Source: Rhizobium sp. L43 (lineage in GTDB: Bacteria; Pseudomonadota; Alphaproteobacteria; Rhizobiales; Rhizobiaceae). Taken from it: 49,629 nucleotides of DNA. Shown piece after piece: positions 16,458-25,783 of this stretch. The DNA lies in the NCBI RefSeq assembly GCF_002531725.1, contig NZ_NWSQ01000037.1, positions 1 to 49,629 of the forward strand, in the 5' to 3' direction. The notes below the pieces were generated by a model, which was given only the letters and a program-made list of their open reading frames with translations, did no database searches and had not been told where the DNA came from. Numbering within the stretch: position 1 is the first letter of the stretch; each line of letters opens with the position of its first letter. The position numbers and the translations under genes are program-made.

Positions 16458-19241
16458 TCAAGCCGCCTTTTCGACCACAGGCGCGCGCATCGCCTGCGGC
16501 TTTCCGAGCAGATAACCTTGTGCCTCGTCACACTGCTCTTCTAAAAGCGTGTCGAGCTGCGCCTGGGTTTCCACGCCTTCCGCCAGCACCGGCACCTCCA
16601 GGCTGCGGCCGAGCGCCAGAATGGCCCGGACGATCGCCTTGGATTGGGCGTTGCTTTCGACCTCGGCCATGAAGCTCTTGTCGAGCTTGATCTTGTCGAA
16701 GGGGAAGGAGCGCAGCGTCTCCAGCGAGGAATAGCCGGTGCCGAAATCGTCGATGGCGATCGAGACGCCGAGCGCCTTCATCTCCCGCATGGTGCGCAGC
16801 GCCTTGTCCTTGTCGATGATAATAGAACTTTCGGTGATCTCGATTTCCAGGCGGCGCGGGTCGAGGCCGGTTTCGGCGAGGATGCCTGATATCACGGCCG
16901 CCATGTCGGCATGGCCGAGCTGGACCGGCGACAGGTTGACGGCGATCTTGTGGCCGTTGCTCCAGCTCGCCGCCTCCCGGCAGGCTTCGCGCAGCACCCA
17001 TTCGCCGATCGGCAGGATCGCGCCGCATTCCTCGGCCAGGCCGATGAAATCCATGGGCGGGATATTGCCGCGCTCGGGATGGCGCCAGCGCAGCAGCACC
17101 TCGTAGCCGGTGATTTCTCCCGTCCGCACCGATTTCTGCACCTGATAGTGCAGATGAAGCTCGTTGCGATCGATTGAGGCCCAGAGATCATTGGCGAGCG
17201 CGCGGCGGTGGCGCGCGGTCTCGTCCATATCAGCCTCATAGAAGCAGACCCTCTGCAGCAGGGTGTGCTTGGCGCGGTACATGGCCAGGTCGGCATTGGC
17301 GAGAAGCCCATCGACGCTCTCGGCATCGTTCGGATAGATCGCAACGCCGAGGCTGGCGCCGGTCTTGATCTCGAAGCCGTCGACTAAGACCGTGCCGCCG
17401 AGCGCGCTTTCCAGGCGGCCGATGAAATCGTGCAACGCGCTCAAATCGTCGAAGCGCTTGGTCGCGGCGAACTCGTCGCCGCCGAAGCGGGCGATGAACT
17501 CGCCCTCCTGCCGCGCTTCGCCCAGACGCCGCGTCAGCTCGACGAGAACGATGTCGCCGGTGGCGTGCCCGTGCTGGTCGTTGACCTCCTTGAACTTGTC
17601 GAGATCGATGCCGATGACGGCGACATGGCCGCTCACCCGGTCCGCAACCATCAGTTCCTCGGACACCCGCTCGCCGAACTGCAGCCGGTTCGGCAGGCCC
17701 GTCAGCGCATCGTGCATGGCGAGGAAGGCGACCTGCTCCTCGGATTTCAGCCGGCTGGTGATGTCTTCGAAGGTGACGACCCAGCCGCCATTGGCCAGCA
17801 TGTTGACATTCTGCTGGATCGACTTACCGCTCGCATATGTGTGCACCGCGCTGCCGGCGCCGGCCCGGATCAGCGCCATGTTCCTGATGTAATGCGCCTC
17901 GGCTTGGGCAGCCGCTTCCGCCGCATCCTCGGTGTTGGCGGCATAGCCGATTTCGACAATCTGCCGGTAGGGCATGCTCGGCCGCACCGAACCCTCGGGG
18001 AAGCGGAAGATATCGAGATAACGCTTGTTGCAGAGCACCAGGCGCTCGTCTCCGTCGAACATGCAGATGCCCTGCCCCATATTCTGGAGCGCCACGTCGA
18101 GATTGCGGGTCACCTCCTCGATCCGGTCGGCATCGGCCTTCTGCTTGCTGTTGTCCTTGGTGATCTTGGCAAAGCCGACCAGCGCGCCGGCTTCGTCATG
18201 GATCGCGTCGATCACGACATCGGCCCAGAAGGAGGAGCCGTCCTTGCGATAGCGCCAGCCCTGCGCCTCGAATTTGCCCTCGGTGCGGGCGGTCTCAAGC
18301 GCCCGCTGCGGCAGGCCATTCCGGCGGTCTTCCGCCGAATAGAACAGCGAGAAATCCTTGCCGACGATCTCCTCGGCGCGATAGCCCTTGGCGCGCTCGG
18401 CGCCGGCATTCCAGTTGCTAACCTTGCCGTCGGGATCGAGCATACAGATGGCGTAGTCGGTGACGCCCTGCACGAGCAGCTTGAAATTGCGCTCCGCCTT
18501 GGCGGTCTTGGCCTCCGAGCGCACGGCGAAAATGGCCGCCGCAAAACCCGCTGCCAGCAGTGAAAAGGTAACGGCGGCGATCGTCACCACCATGACCGCG
18601 GGCGAAAGCAGCGTCGCGGGATCGAGCGCCACAATGCCGGGCGTGACGGTGACACCGGCCATCGCGGTGAAATGCAGGGCGACCACACCTGATGTCAACA
18701 GAAGCGTCGGCGCGAGCCTGCCGAGAAGCGAACGCTCGCCCCTGCCCGCAAACCGGAAGGCCGCGACCGAAAAGGCGATGCCGAGAGCGACCGAGGCCGT
18801 GACGAACCCACCATCCCACGAGATATCTCCCGGGAATTCGATGGCGAGCATTCCGGAAAAATGCATCGACCCGATGCCGGCGCCGAAGAGCACGCCCGCC
18901 AGAATATTCGCCACCCATCTGCTATAGGCGATCTTGGCCGCGATCGCGCCTGTCGTCGCGACGATCGCGACCAGCAGCGAAACCAGCGTCAGGCCAACAT
19001 GATAACCGACGACGACACCGGGGTCATAAGCCAGCATGGCAACGAAATGCGTCGCCCAGATCCCAAACCCGCCAGCCGCCCCCGCCGTCCCGATCCACAC
19101 CCACCGGGCAGCGCCATCGGATGACATCGCCCGATCGAGCAGAACCATGGCGCAATGGCTGGCGAGAAAGCAGATCAAACCCGCGAGACCGACCAGCGTG
19201 AGATTATGCTGCTCGGTAACGCATGTCAGAACGGTGAACAT
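16458..19241 (-). CDS. MHYT-PAS-PAS-GGDEF-EAL membrane c-di-GMP protein
   Basis: A 927-residue protein. The N-terminal 245 residues form a seven-helix MHYT sensor with its signature His-Met pairs (THFVAML, MHFSGMLA, LHFTAMAG), proposed to bind copper and sense O2, CO or NO. Two PAS domains (about 255-490) follow, then GGDEF with an intact GGDEF motif (near 587-591) and a C-terminal EAL domain. The EAL signature is EVL (GYEVLLRW near 712), but the other catalytic positions look normal (NLSPVQL, EITESS, DDFGTGYSSLETL, KLDKSF, AEGVET). It can be both cyclase and phosphodiesterase. Single gene, convergent with the Gly-rich protein. Confidence 0.93.
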   Translation of the reverse strand: MFTVLTCVTEQHNLTLVGLAGLICFLASHCAMVLLDRAMSSDGAARWVWIGTAGAAGGFGIWATHFVAMLAYDPGVVVGYHVGLTLVSLLVAIVATTGAIAAKIAYSRWVANILAGVLFGAGIGSMHFSGMLAIEFPGDISWDGGFVTASVALGIAFSVAAFRFAGRGERSLLGRLAPTLLLTSGVVALHFTAMAGVTVTPGIVALDPATLLSPAVMVVTIAAVTFSLLAAGFAAAIFAVRSEAKTAKAERNFKLLVQGVTDYAICMLDPDGKVSNWNAGAERAKGYRAEEIVGKDFSLFYSAEDRRNGLPQRALETARTEGKFEAQGWRYRKDGSSFWADVVIDAIHDEAGALVGFAKITKDNSKQKADADRIEEVTRNLDVALQNMGQGICMFDGDERLVLCNKRYLDIFRFPEGSVRPSMPYRQIVEIGYAANTEDAAEAAAQAEAHYIRNMALIRAGAGSAVHTYASGKSIQQNVNMLANGGWVVTFEDITSRLKSEEQVAFLAMHDALTGLPNRLQFGERVSEELMVADRVSGHVAVIGIDLDKFKEVNDQHGHATGDIVLVELTRRLGEARQEGEFIARFGGDEFAATKRFDDLSALHDFIGRLESALGGTVLVDGFEIKTGASLGVAIYPNDAESVDGLLANADLAMYRAKHTLLQRVCFYEADMDETARHRRALANDLWASIDRNELHLHYQVQKSVRTGEITGYEVLLRWRHPERGNIPPMDFIGLAEECGAILPIGEWVLREACREAASWSNGHKIAVNLSPVQLGHADMAAVISGILAETGLDPRRLEIEITESSIIIDKDKALRTMREMKALGVSIAIDDFGTGYSSLETLRSFPFDKIKLDKSFMAEVESNAQSKAIVRAILALGRSLEVPVLAEGVETQAQLDTLLEEQCDEAQGYLLGKPQAMRAPVVEKAA

Positions 19242-19352
19242 GGAAGTGGCCCTCGATTTGCGGGGTCACGCTAATCAGCGGGCGCTTAAGGAAGGTTGAA
19301 GTGGGAGCGGGCGGCTGGCGGGGATATCGCGCCAATTCAGCGGGTTGTGAGA

Positions 19353-19560
19353 TTAGGGTTTATGGTGGGTGTCTTGATATGGTGAATGGATCTTCGACTG
19401 GCGCGGCGGGCGAGGTCCGGCGAAATAGGGCTTGCCCTGCCCCACCACGACCGGGTGCAGGTAGATCCGATACTCGTCGATCAGACCAAGTTCGGTCAGG
19501 CTGTGGGCAAGCTCCGGGAAACGGCCTCGATCTCCCCAATTTCACCCAAGCACCATGGTA
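19353..19560 (-). pseudogene. remnant of a RibD-C/dihydrofolate-reductase-like gene
   Basis: One minus-strand frame, ending at TAA 19353-19355, reads ELAHSLTELGLIDEYRIYLHP and then VVVGQGKPYFAGPRPP. This is the conserved C-terminal half of the dihydrofolate reductase-like family (RibD C-terminal domain). The preceding GEIGEIEA segment, expected just before it, lies in another frame, and a TGA blocks the reading frame further up. The N-terminal two thirds are gone; the AT-rich orphan gene starts where they should be. It is a decayed gene at the edge of an island. Confidence 0.75.
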
Positions 19561-19586
19561 CCGGACTTGGATGAGGGGAATCTGGG

Positions 19587-20165
19587 ATGTCGATCTTGCT
19601 AAGAAGTTTGTCGCTACTGGTTGGAATAACGTTGGCAGTACCAGCCTTTGGAAATTGCTTAACCGCCAATGAGACCAAACAGGGCGTGCTGCTGACCAGA
19701 GAAGCGCCTTTCTATTCCGTCTTCTACAAGCCGGACGGCCCAGGTCTCACCGAACAACGGCTGATGGAGCGCGACGGTTCACTGCAGCCGGTATCGGCTG
19801 TCTATCTGCACCCCTTGCTCGTCGAAAAGAGAGTGAGTGCCAGCGGTACGCATGAGCTGAAATACGCGAATGCGATTGCGTTGGACGATCTACCAGAGAA
19901 GAAGAACTGGCAATCCGACACCACGCTTTTCATCAATGGCAAAAAATCCGATTACGGCTGGGGAGAGGAAACGATTGCATCCTGTTCCTACAAAGTTTGG
20001 GCCATTAACAGCCGTCTGAAACTGACGGAATTGCCTCCGATTATTTTCGAACAATACTATTCCCCCGAGCTTCATCTCGTTCTTCGTTCAGTAAGGTTAG
20101 GCCCCTCCAACCAGCCGCTGAGCGAGGTTCGATTTGATCGGTTCCAAATCGGCTGGGGCAACTAG
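19587..20165 (+). CDS. exported hypothetical protein
   Basis: A 192-residue protein that I do not recognise. The N-terminus MSILLRSLSLLVGITLAVPA is a signal peptide, with cleavage near AFG-NC. Two Cys in the mature part (NCLTANET and ASCSYKVW) could form a disulfide. The rest is beta-rich (SVFYKPDGPGLTEQRL, LHLVLRSVRLGPSNQPLSEV). GAGGGG precedes ATG 19587. Codon use is more AT-rich than in the flanking genes, and it is boxed in by two decayed genes, which suggests recent transfer. Confidence 0.7.
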   Translation: MSILLRSLSLLVGITLAVPAFGNCLTANETKQGVLLTREAPFYSVFYKPDGPGLTEQRLMERDGSLQPVSAVYLHPLLVEKRVSASGTHELKYANAIALDDLPEKKNWQSDTTLFINGKKSDYGWGEETIASCSYKVWAINSRLKLTELPPIIFEQYYSPELHLVLRSVRLGPSNQPLSEVRFDRFQIGWGN

Positions 20166-20300
20166 GGGGACATTGTGTCCCCTCTATCATCTCAGAAAGC
20201 CCGGTCTCTAAGGCTTCTAAGCGATGATGGGCGCTCCCAGAATTGGTTTTTGGGAGTTTCCAGGAAGGCCCTCAGATCCACCCGACTTGAAGGATCGCCT

Positions 20301-20690
20301 TCATCGCGCTGCGGGCCACGTCGGCAGCGCCTGCCCGGCGACGGCCTCGAGCGTTTCGCGGCTGAAGCCGGCTTTGGCCTGCACCGCCATGCCGTGGAGC
20401 ACGGCCATCAGGAATACCGCAAGCACCTCGGGCTTCGCCGTCTCCGGCAGGTCGCCCTCGGCTTTCGCCCGTTCGAAACGGTGACGAAGCTGCGCTTCGC
20501 ACACCGTGCGCGCCTCTGTCAGGGTCTGGCGCACGGGTTCTGCCTCATCCGATCCGGCCAGTACGCCATTAATGACGAGACATCCCCTGTGATCGGCATG
20601 AGGTGCGTTGAGATCGATAGCGCCCATGGAGGATATGCGCGGCAACCTCCTGCGCCGTCGGCAGCTGCGGTAACATGTGCTATTGACAGC
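20301..20690 (-). pseudogene. TetR/AcrR regulator remnant, HTH missing and frameshifted
   Basis: The frame ending at 20301 reads MGAIDLNAPHADHRGCLVIN onward to FLMAVLHGMAVQAKAGFSRE, the C-terminal ligand domain of TetR/AcrR regulators. The preceding segment LPTAQEVAAHILHG is in a different frame, so there is a frameshift near 20630. The N-terminal DNA-binding domain is absent, replaced by the oppositely oriented HNH-like gene. It cannot be a working repressor. Confidence 0.78.
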
Positions 20691-20719
20691 TTCATATCCC
20701 CCGTACAACTCTTTGCTAC

Positions 20720-21496
20720 ATGACTTCAACAAAACATTTATTGACAGAGCAACCAGGAACATTCGCAAATCCAAAATGCTATTTGCATTTTCTCGGCGGC
20801 TGCTGCGAGAAAATGACAAAAGAGCATCTTATGTCTCGCAAGATGACATTTCCTGGGCCTAAACCGCTTCGCGACTACGCTGGCAACCCCTTGGTCAACC
20901 CAACACCACTGGCCGAAACAGCGAAAATTCTATGCAAGAACCACAACTCTGGCCTCAGCGCTTTTGATACGGCAGGCACCAACCTTTTCAATGCGGTCGA
21001 AGCGGCAAACCGTCTCGAAAATGGGACTGTAGAAATTAACGGCAATGACCTCGAGCGTTTCATGATGCAAAGGTTGTGTGCTCACACGTTTTCGAACGTG
21101 GCTACGTTCCGAGGCGTGCCGTTAGGGTGTCGCGTACCGCAGGAATTGATCAGAGAGATCTTCACCCAAGAAGAGATTGCTCGTCCTTGGGGTCTGTATC
21201 TTACAATACCACCAGAGTACATCGACAAGCCGGGAGTAAATATGGAATTCGCTCCATTTTATAATCTGCCAACCGACCAAGCGATCGGATGCCGAATCTC
21301 CTTTGGAAGAGTGAGCCTAGCAGCTATTTTCGGTCCGGTTTCCCCGGGACTCCCGCTTCAATATTACAGAATGGCGGGTTTTCGCTTCTGGGTCGATGGC
21401 GCAAAATCCTTTGAAATCCGCCTCCACTGGAAAAGTGGAGCTCAATCCGATTTCATTGATCTGGATTACGATCGGACGCCGGTAACCACGAACTAG
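20720..21496 (+). CDS. HNH-nuclease-like hypothetical protein
   Basis: A 258-residue protein. Residues 20-83 show a treble-clef/HNH-like arrangement: C20...C28/C29, TKEH (E35-H36), then CKNHNSGLSAFD (C72, H75, N76, D83), as in the many uncharacterised 'EH...CxxCN' HNH proteins of defence islands. The usual second Cys of each pair is partly replaced by His, so this is a variant. The remaining 170 residues are unrecognised. It is AT-rich compared with its surroundings and convergent with a KAP NTPase gene 139 bp away. A nuclease or nucleic-acid-binding role is inferred. ATG 20720 lacks an obvious ribosome-binding site; ATG 20811 or 20831 may be considered. Confidence 0.55.
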   Translation: MTSTKHLLTEQPGTFANPKCYLHFLGGCCEKMTKEHLMSRKMTFPGPKPLRDYAGNPLVNPTPLAETAKILCKNHNSGLSAFDTAGTNLFNAVEAANRLENGTVEINGNDLERFMMQRLCAHTFSNVATFRGVPLGCRVPQELIREIFTQEEIARPWGLYLTIPPEYIDKPGVNMEFAPFYNLPTDQAIGCRISFGRVSLAAIFGPVSPGLPLQYYRMAGFRFWVDGAKSFEIRLHWKSGAQSDFIDLDYDRTPVTTN

Positions 21497-21635
21497 AACC
21501 TGCGAGCGCCTAATTAGCCATACCGAAATAGGCCCCAAGTTAAGTCGACCGTCTAGGTCACGCCTGATGTCTTCGCAGACCACCTACCCCCTCCAAGCAC
21601 AGGACGAGGTAGCTTGAAGGATTTTTCATTCCCGT

Positions 21636-23525
21636 CTAGCACTGTTCAGGTGGAATGATCATTTCATCAGGCCTCTTACCGTCCTCGTAATGGCGGATAA
21701 GACCTGTCAAAGATTTTAAGGCCATTGTTCTGTGAGGCTCATCCCAGTGGCTGAGCTTTTCCACGACTGCGGCATAGACGCCCCGCGCCCACTGAAGTTC
21801 CTGAAGTAAAGGGTCTCCATCTCTTGCTCGGTGGTACCGATAGGCCAACAGTTTCGAACCAGCATTCAGTTGTGGAACGTCCTGAGCCATGAGCGTAGCG
21901 AGCCTATCCACGGGTATATTCGTCAGGATCGGCTCTGCGGACAGTTCGTAGTCGTCGGTACGTACAAACTTGAAAAGGGCGTCCAAATCGCCTGCTTCCG
22001 CTTCACTCAGCACGGACTCGGCCCGTGCTTGAAGGTCGAAAGCCGCTGCCTCTTGCGACCGAGTGTGGATATACCGGAGAATTTCTTGAAACTCATCCGT
22101 CTCGTGTGAACTGAAACCTAGGCCACCGTGGCTGTCGGAAACCGCAGGAAAGTGACCGAACTTGCTTCTTTCCAGCAGGCGCTTGTCAGCAAGCTCGTCG
22201 ATATAGCGTTTGAAGAACGCCACCACCTCCTCCCTATCGGTCAGCCTTCGATCATTGACCGCCCATTGCCTGATCGCCAAGCCGGCGGAATGGAGGATTG
22301 GGCCGAGTTCCGTATGGATGCGTTGGGCGAGTTCATTGCTGAGGTCGGCTATAGCCTGTTCGGTTTCTGCTATCGGCCTGTCGTGGCTGTGCCATAGCTT
22401 GCGCCAAGATGCCTCAGTGTACTCTTTTCCGAATCCAAATTGAGACTTGATCCACAGATTCACCTGATCGCGATCGAGTACTCCGCTGTTTTCAAATCCT
22501 TTGACGAACTCATAATCTACTGGTGGAGCATCGACAGAAAGCGACGCAAAGGTGTCCGAAAAGGCTTTTGCCTTCGCCAGCAGCGGTTCTAGTGGAGTGT
22601 TTTGATTTCTGTCACTAATCGAATGGACTGCGAGAGAGATTGAAAGCCCCGGAAGTTTCCTCAGCGTTTCAGAATCAAGCAGTCCCGACCTTATCCATAA
22701 AGTTGTCGCGAGCACGACGCCCATCGTCCATACGACATGGGATTCAGGGATCTCGCTGTCGGCGATCAGGCAGTCCACGAAGACAGCGGCGTTGTGCATC
22801 GCCCAACTGAGGTTACGCAGGTTCTCAACTTTCGAACTCCGTGCAATCTCAAGCAGATCACCAACCTTATTGGTCATAAGCTCTTTCGATAGACCGTTCG
22901 GCAAATCTCTCACCGAACTCCGGATTACGCTTTCCAGATCGGCCTCGATACGGGCTCTCCTACCGACAATCTTTTCATTCTGATCCTTCCAGATCCCTCC
23001 ACCGACGAGGTCTTTCAGCTTCTCCTCATCCGTCACCAACAACACATGGCGACCATGTTCAGCTACGAACGAATTGACGAGACCCATCACCTCTCCGAAG
23101 GCTTGCCTCTCCACGCGCTCCAAGTCGTCAAAAACGAAGACATAATCACGCAATCGCTTGATTGCGTTCTCGCCGAACTTCTCTAGCGCCGTCTTGGTTG
23201 CGTCCTTGACACGGAAGATTTCTCCTATGCCGATTGCAATAGTCCCAGCGATTCCACCGGCGACCGCCTCCCCCGGACAGGCGGTCTTGTAGATACGCAT
23301 CTCCACGTCCTTTGCAGAGGCCGCACCGAACAGACTGACAAAAAGGAAAGGGGTATGGTGACGGCCTTCCGCGTTCATCTGCTTTATGCGGGCTGGCTCA
23401 TAGACGTTCTGCAAGAAATAGGTTTTGCCGCTTCCCCAACGCCCCTCGATCAAGACGGCATGAGGAACAGACAACGTGTCGGCATCGAGATACGCATCGA
23501 GAACTTTGGTGGCGTGTTCGTTCAT
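21636..23525 (-). CDS. KAP family P-loop NTPase
   Basis: A 629-residue STAND-like NTPase of the KAP family. Walker A is GRWGSGKT (28-35), Walker B is YVFVFDDLERVER (D133-D134, E136), and a sensor-type strand HVLLVTDEEKL follows near 165. A Gly-rich hydrophobic stretch between them (AVAGGIAGTIAIGIGEIF, about 86-104) is the membrane insertion typical of KAP proteins. The C-terminal 400 residues are helical without a named domain. KAP NTPases occur in plasmid PifA phage exclusion and in defence islands. Here it stands next to an HNH-like gene in an AT-rich island, so a defence role is plausible but unproven. Confidence 0.85.
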   Translation of the reverse strand: MNEHATKVLDAYLDADTLSVPHAVLIEGRWGSGKTYFLQNVYEPARIKQMNAEGRHHTPFLFVSLFGAASAKDVEMRIYKTACPGEAVAGGIAGTIAIGIGEIFRVKDATKTALEKFGENAIKRLRDYVFVFDDLERVERQAFGEVMGLVNSFVAEHGRHVLLVTDEEKLKDLVGGGIWKDQNEKIVGRRARIEADLESVIRSSVRDLPNGLSKELMTNKVGDLLEIARSSKVENLRNLSWAMHNAAVFVDCLIADSEIPESHVVWTMGVVLATTLWIRSGLLDSETLRKLPGLSISLAVHSISDRNQNTPLEPLLAKAKAFSDTFASLSVDAPPVDYEFVKGFENSGVLDRDQVNLWIKSQFGFGKEYTEASWRKLWHSHDRPIAETEQAIADLSNELAQRIHTELGPILHSAGLAIRQWAVNDRRLTDREEVVAFFKRYIDELADKRLLERSKFGHFPAVSDSHGGLGFSSHETDEFQEILRYIHTRSQEAAAFDLQARAESVLSEAEAGDLDALFKFVRTDDYELSAEPILTNIPVDRLATLMAQDVPQLNAGSKLLAYRYHRARDGDPLLQELQWARGVYAAVVEKLSHWDEPHRTMALKSLTGLIRHYEDGKRPDEMIIPPEQC

Positions 23526-23633
23526 CGCGCATCTAGCTCCGGTGCAATTTTTGAAATGAACGTATGCCTCAAATGACAGCGCTCGTCCAAGGATTCATCG
23601 CCAAGAACATACGTGGACGCCCTCGTCAGCCGT

Positions 23634-25766
23634 TCACCCCGCCAACTCCACAATCGCACACCCATACCCCTCAAGCTCCAGCCTCCCCGCCACCATCTTC
23701 TCTCCATCCAGCAGATCCCGCCCGGCAGGCACCCCACCCACCGTCACCGCCTGATCCATATAATTCTGCACAAACAGCAGCCGCCGCTCGTCGTTCATCC
23801 GCATCGTCACCTCCACGCCCTCGGGCAGCCCGCCGACCAGCGGCTCGATGCCAGCGGGGGCGAACAAGCGTTCGGTGAGCGCCTCGGTCAGATCAGGTGT
23901 GAGATAGGTGCCGAGATAGACCACCTGGCCCTTACCCACCTTGCGGGAGGTCGCCATCGGCTGACCTTCGGCGTAGCGGTTGGACCAGGCGGCGATCACT
24001 TCGACGTCGGGGTCGATGGTGAGGTTTTCGTAGAAATGGCCGGCCGTCATTTCGCGGTTGCCGATCTTGAACAGGCGCTGGCGGCGGTTGCTTTCGGCCG
24101 GTTTGTTCGGCGGAATGACAAGGCCGCCGGAGCGCTCCATCACGTCGAAGAGGCCGTTGGCGCCGGGGGCGGTGAGACGGCCGAAATCTTCGACGCGCAC
24201 GCCCGTCAGCTTCGAAAGCGCGGTGCCCGGCGCGGTCTCGCGGATGACGTGGTTGTCCTGGTTGCGGGTGCCGGTGCGCGCGCCGATGACGACGGTGCCG
24301 CCTGCCTCAGCGAAGGCTTCGAGCCTCGCCGTCCATTCGTCCTTCCACATCACCCAATGGGGGACATAGAAGAGCTTCAGCTTCGATAGATCGTCCTCGG
24401 GATGGATGAAGCCACAGGCGATGCCCCTGTCATAGCAATATTGGTGCAGCAGGATCGCATCGTCCTGCGGGCTTGGCAGGCCGATCGGATAGGTCTTGTG
24501 GGCCTCCTGATTGTCGAAGTCGGAGCCGGCGATGCCGACATCCATGCGCACATAGGTGCCGAGGATCTTGGGCGCCAGCGCCGTCATCTCGGTCGCGAAG
24601 CGCTTGGCCTCCTCATAGCGATGGCGGCCGATATCGTCATGGTCGATGATGCCCATCCAGTAGATCTCGGCGCCGAAATGGGCCGGCCGCCAGCGGAAGA
24701 ACATCAACCCGTCGGCGCCATGGGCGACCGAGGAGAGCGCCATGCGGCGCAGCTCGCCCGGTTCCGGCGTCAGCGTGCAGAAGCCCGGCTGGCTGCCGAA
24801 GCCGGATTGCTGCTCGGGCACGATGTAATTGCCGGAAAAGCCGCGGCAGATATCGAGATGCAGTGCCTGCACCTTGGCATGGTTTCCGAGCCGCATGAAC
24901 TCGTCATAGAGCATCGGATAGATGTCGTAGCCGACGAAATCGAGATCCGTGCCGAACTGGCCGCGGAAATCGATATCCCTCAGGCCGCCGAGATTGTGGA
25001 AGACGAACCAGGAAGGCTTCACATCTCGCAGGATCTCGACCTGATCATGCTGGAAACGCGCCGTCGAGAAGGCGAGGAAGCGGTGGTAATCCTGCAGATG
25101 GCCGGGGCTCGGGAAGGTCGGGCCGAACTCGATCGGCAGCACCACCTGATCGAAGCTGTCATAGGCCGTCGCCCAGAAATCGCCGCCCCAGGCGGCGTTG
25201 AGCTTTGATATCTCGCGGTATTTGCCGGCGAGGAAGGCCTGGAATTCGGTGAGCGTCGCTTGGGAAAAGCTCTCCGGCATGCTGGTGTTGAGCTCGTTGT
25301 CGGTCTGCCAGCCGACGACGAAGGGATTGCCGCGATAATGCTCGGCCATCGCCCTGGTGATGCGCTTGCTGTGTTCGCGGAAAACGGGGCTTGCCGTGTC
25401 GCAGTGCTGGCGCGAGCCGTGGCTCATTGGCCGGCCCTTGCCATCGACCCTTAGAATTTCAGGGTGTGCCGCTGTCAGCCAGCGCGGCGGGGTGGCCGTC
25501 GGCGTGCACATGATCGTGTCGATGCCGTAGCGGCCGAGCATTGATATGGCGCGGTCGAAGAGATAGAAATTGTAGGTGCCGAGCTTCGGCTCGAGAATAT
25601 GCCAGGCGAATTCGGCCATTCTGACCACGTTGAAGCCGGCCTTCGCCATGCGCTCGGCGTCGCGCTCCCAGTAACTTTCGTCGACATGCTCGGGATAGTG
25701 CGGCGCACCGACGAGGAAGCGGTCGGTTTTGACGGGGTTCCATGCGGAGAGGGTCTTGTCGGACAC
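23634..25766 (-). CDS. GH42 beta-galactosidase
   Basis: A 710-residue glycoside hydrolase of family 42. The TIM barrel starts with VGAPHYPEHVDESYWERDAE and FNVVRMAEFAWHILEP. The acid/base is E158 (GWQTDNELN) and the nucleophile E318 (NYIVPEQQSGFG); a beta-galactosidase trimerisation domain and a small C-terminal beta domain (YGCAIVELAG) follow. No signal peptide, so it is cytosolic and acts on imported sugar. It is the last gene of a sugar ABC operon, as in lacEFGZK of Agrobacterium and Sinorhizobium, although here the ATPase gene precedes it. The substrate is probably lactose or another beta-galactoside. Confidence 0.93.
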   Translation of the reverse strand: MSDKTLSAWNPVKTDRFLVGAPHYPEHVDESYWERDAERMAKAGFNVVRMAEFAWHILEPKLGTYNFYLFDRAISMLGRYGIDTIMCTPTATPPRWLTAAHPEILRVDGKGRPMSHGSRQHCDTASPVFREHSKRITRAMAEHYRGNPFVVGWQTDNELNTSMPESFSQATLTEFQAFLAGKYREISKLNAAWGGDFWATAYDSFDQVVLPIEFGPTFPSPGHLQDYHRFLAFSTARFQHDQVEILRDVKPSWFVFHNLGGLRDIDFRGQFGTDLDFVGYDIYPMLYDEFMRLGNHAKVQALHLDICRGFSGNYIVPEQQSGFGSQPGFCTLTPEPGELRRMALSSVAHGADGLMFFRWRPAHFGAEIYWMGIIDHDDIGRHRYEEAKRFATEMTALAPKILGTYVRMDVGIAGSDFDNQEAHKTYPIGLPSPQDDAILLHQYCYDRGIACGFIHPEDDLSKLKLFYVPHWVMWKDEWTARLEAFAEAGGTVVIGARTGTRNQDNHVIRETAPGTALSKLTGVRVEDFGRLTAPGANGLFDVMERSGGLVIPPNKPAESNRRQRLFKIGNREMTAGHFYENLTIDPDVEVIAAWSNRYAEGQPMATSRKVGKGQVVYLGTYLTPDLTEALTERLFAPAGIEPLVGGLPEGVEVTMRMNDERRLLFVQNYMDQAVTVGGVPAGRDLLDGEKMVAGRLELEGYGCAIVELAG

Positions 25767-25783
25767 GGTGAGGTTTCCTGTGA

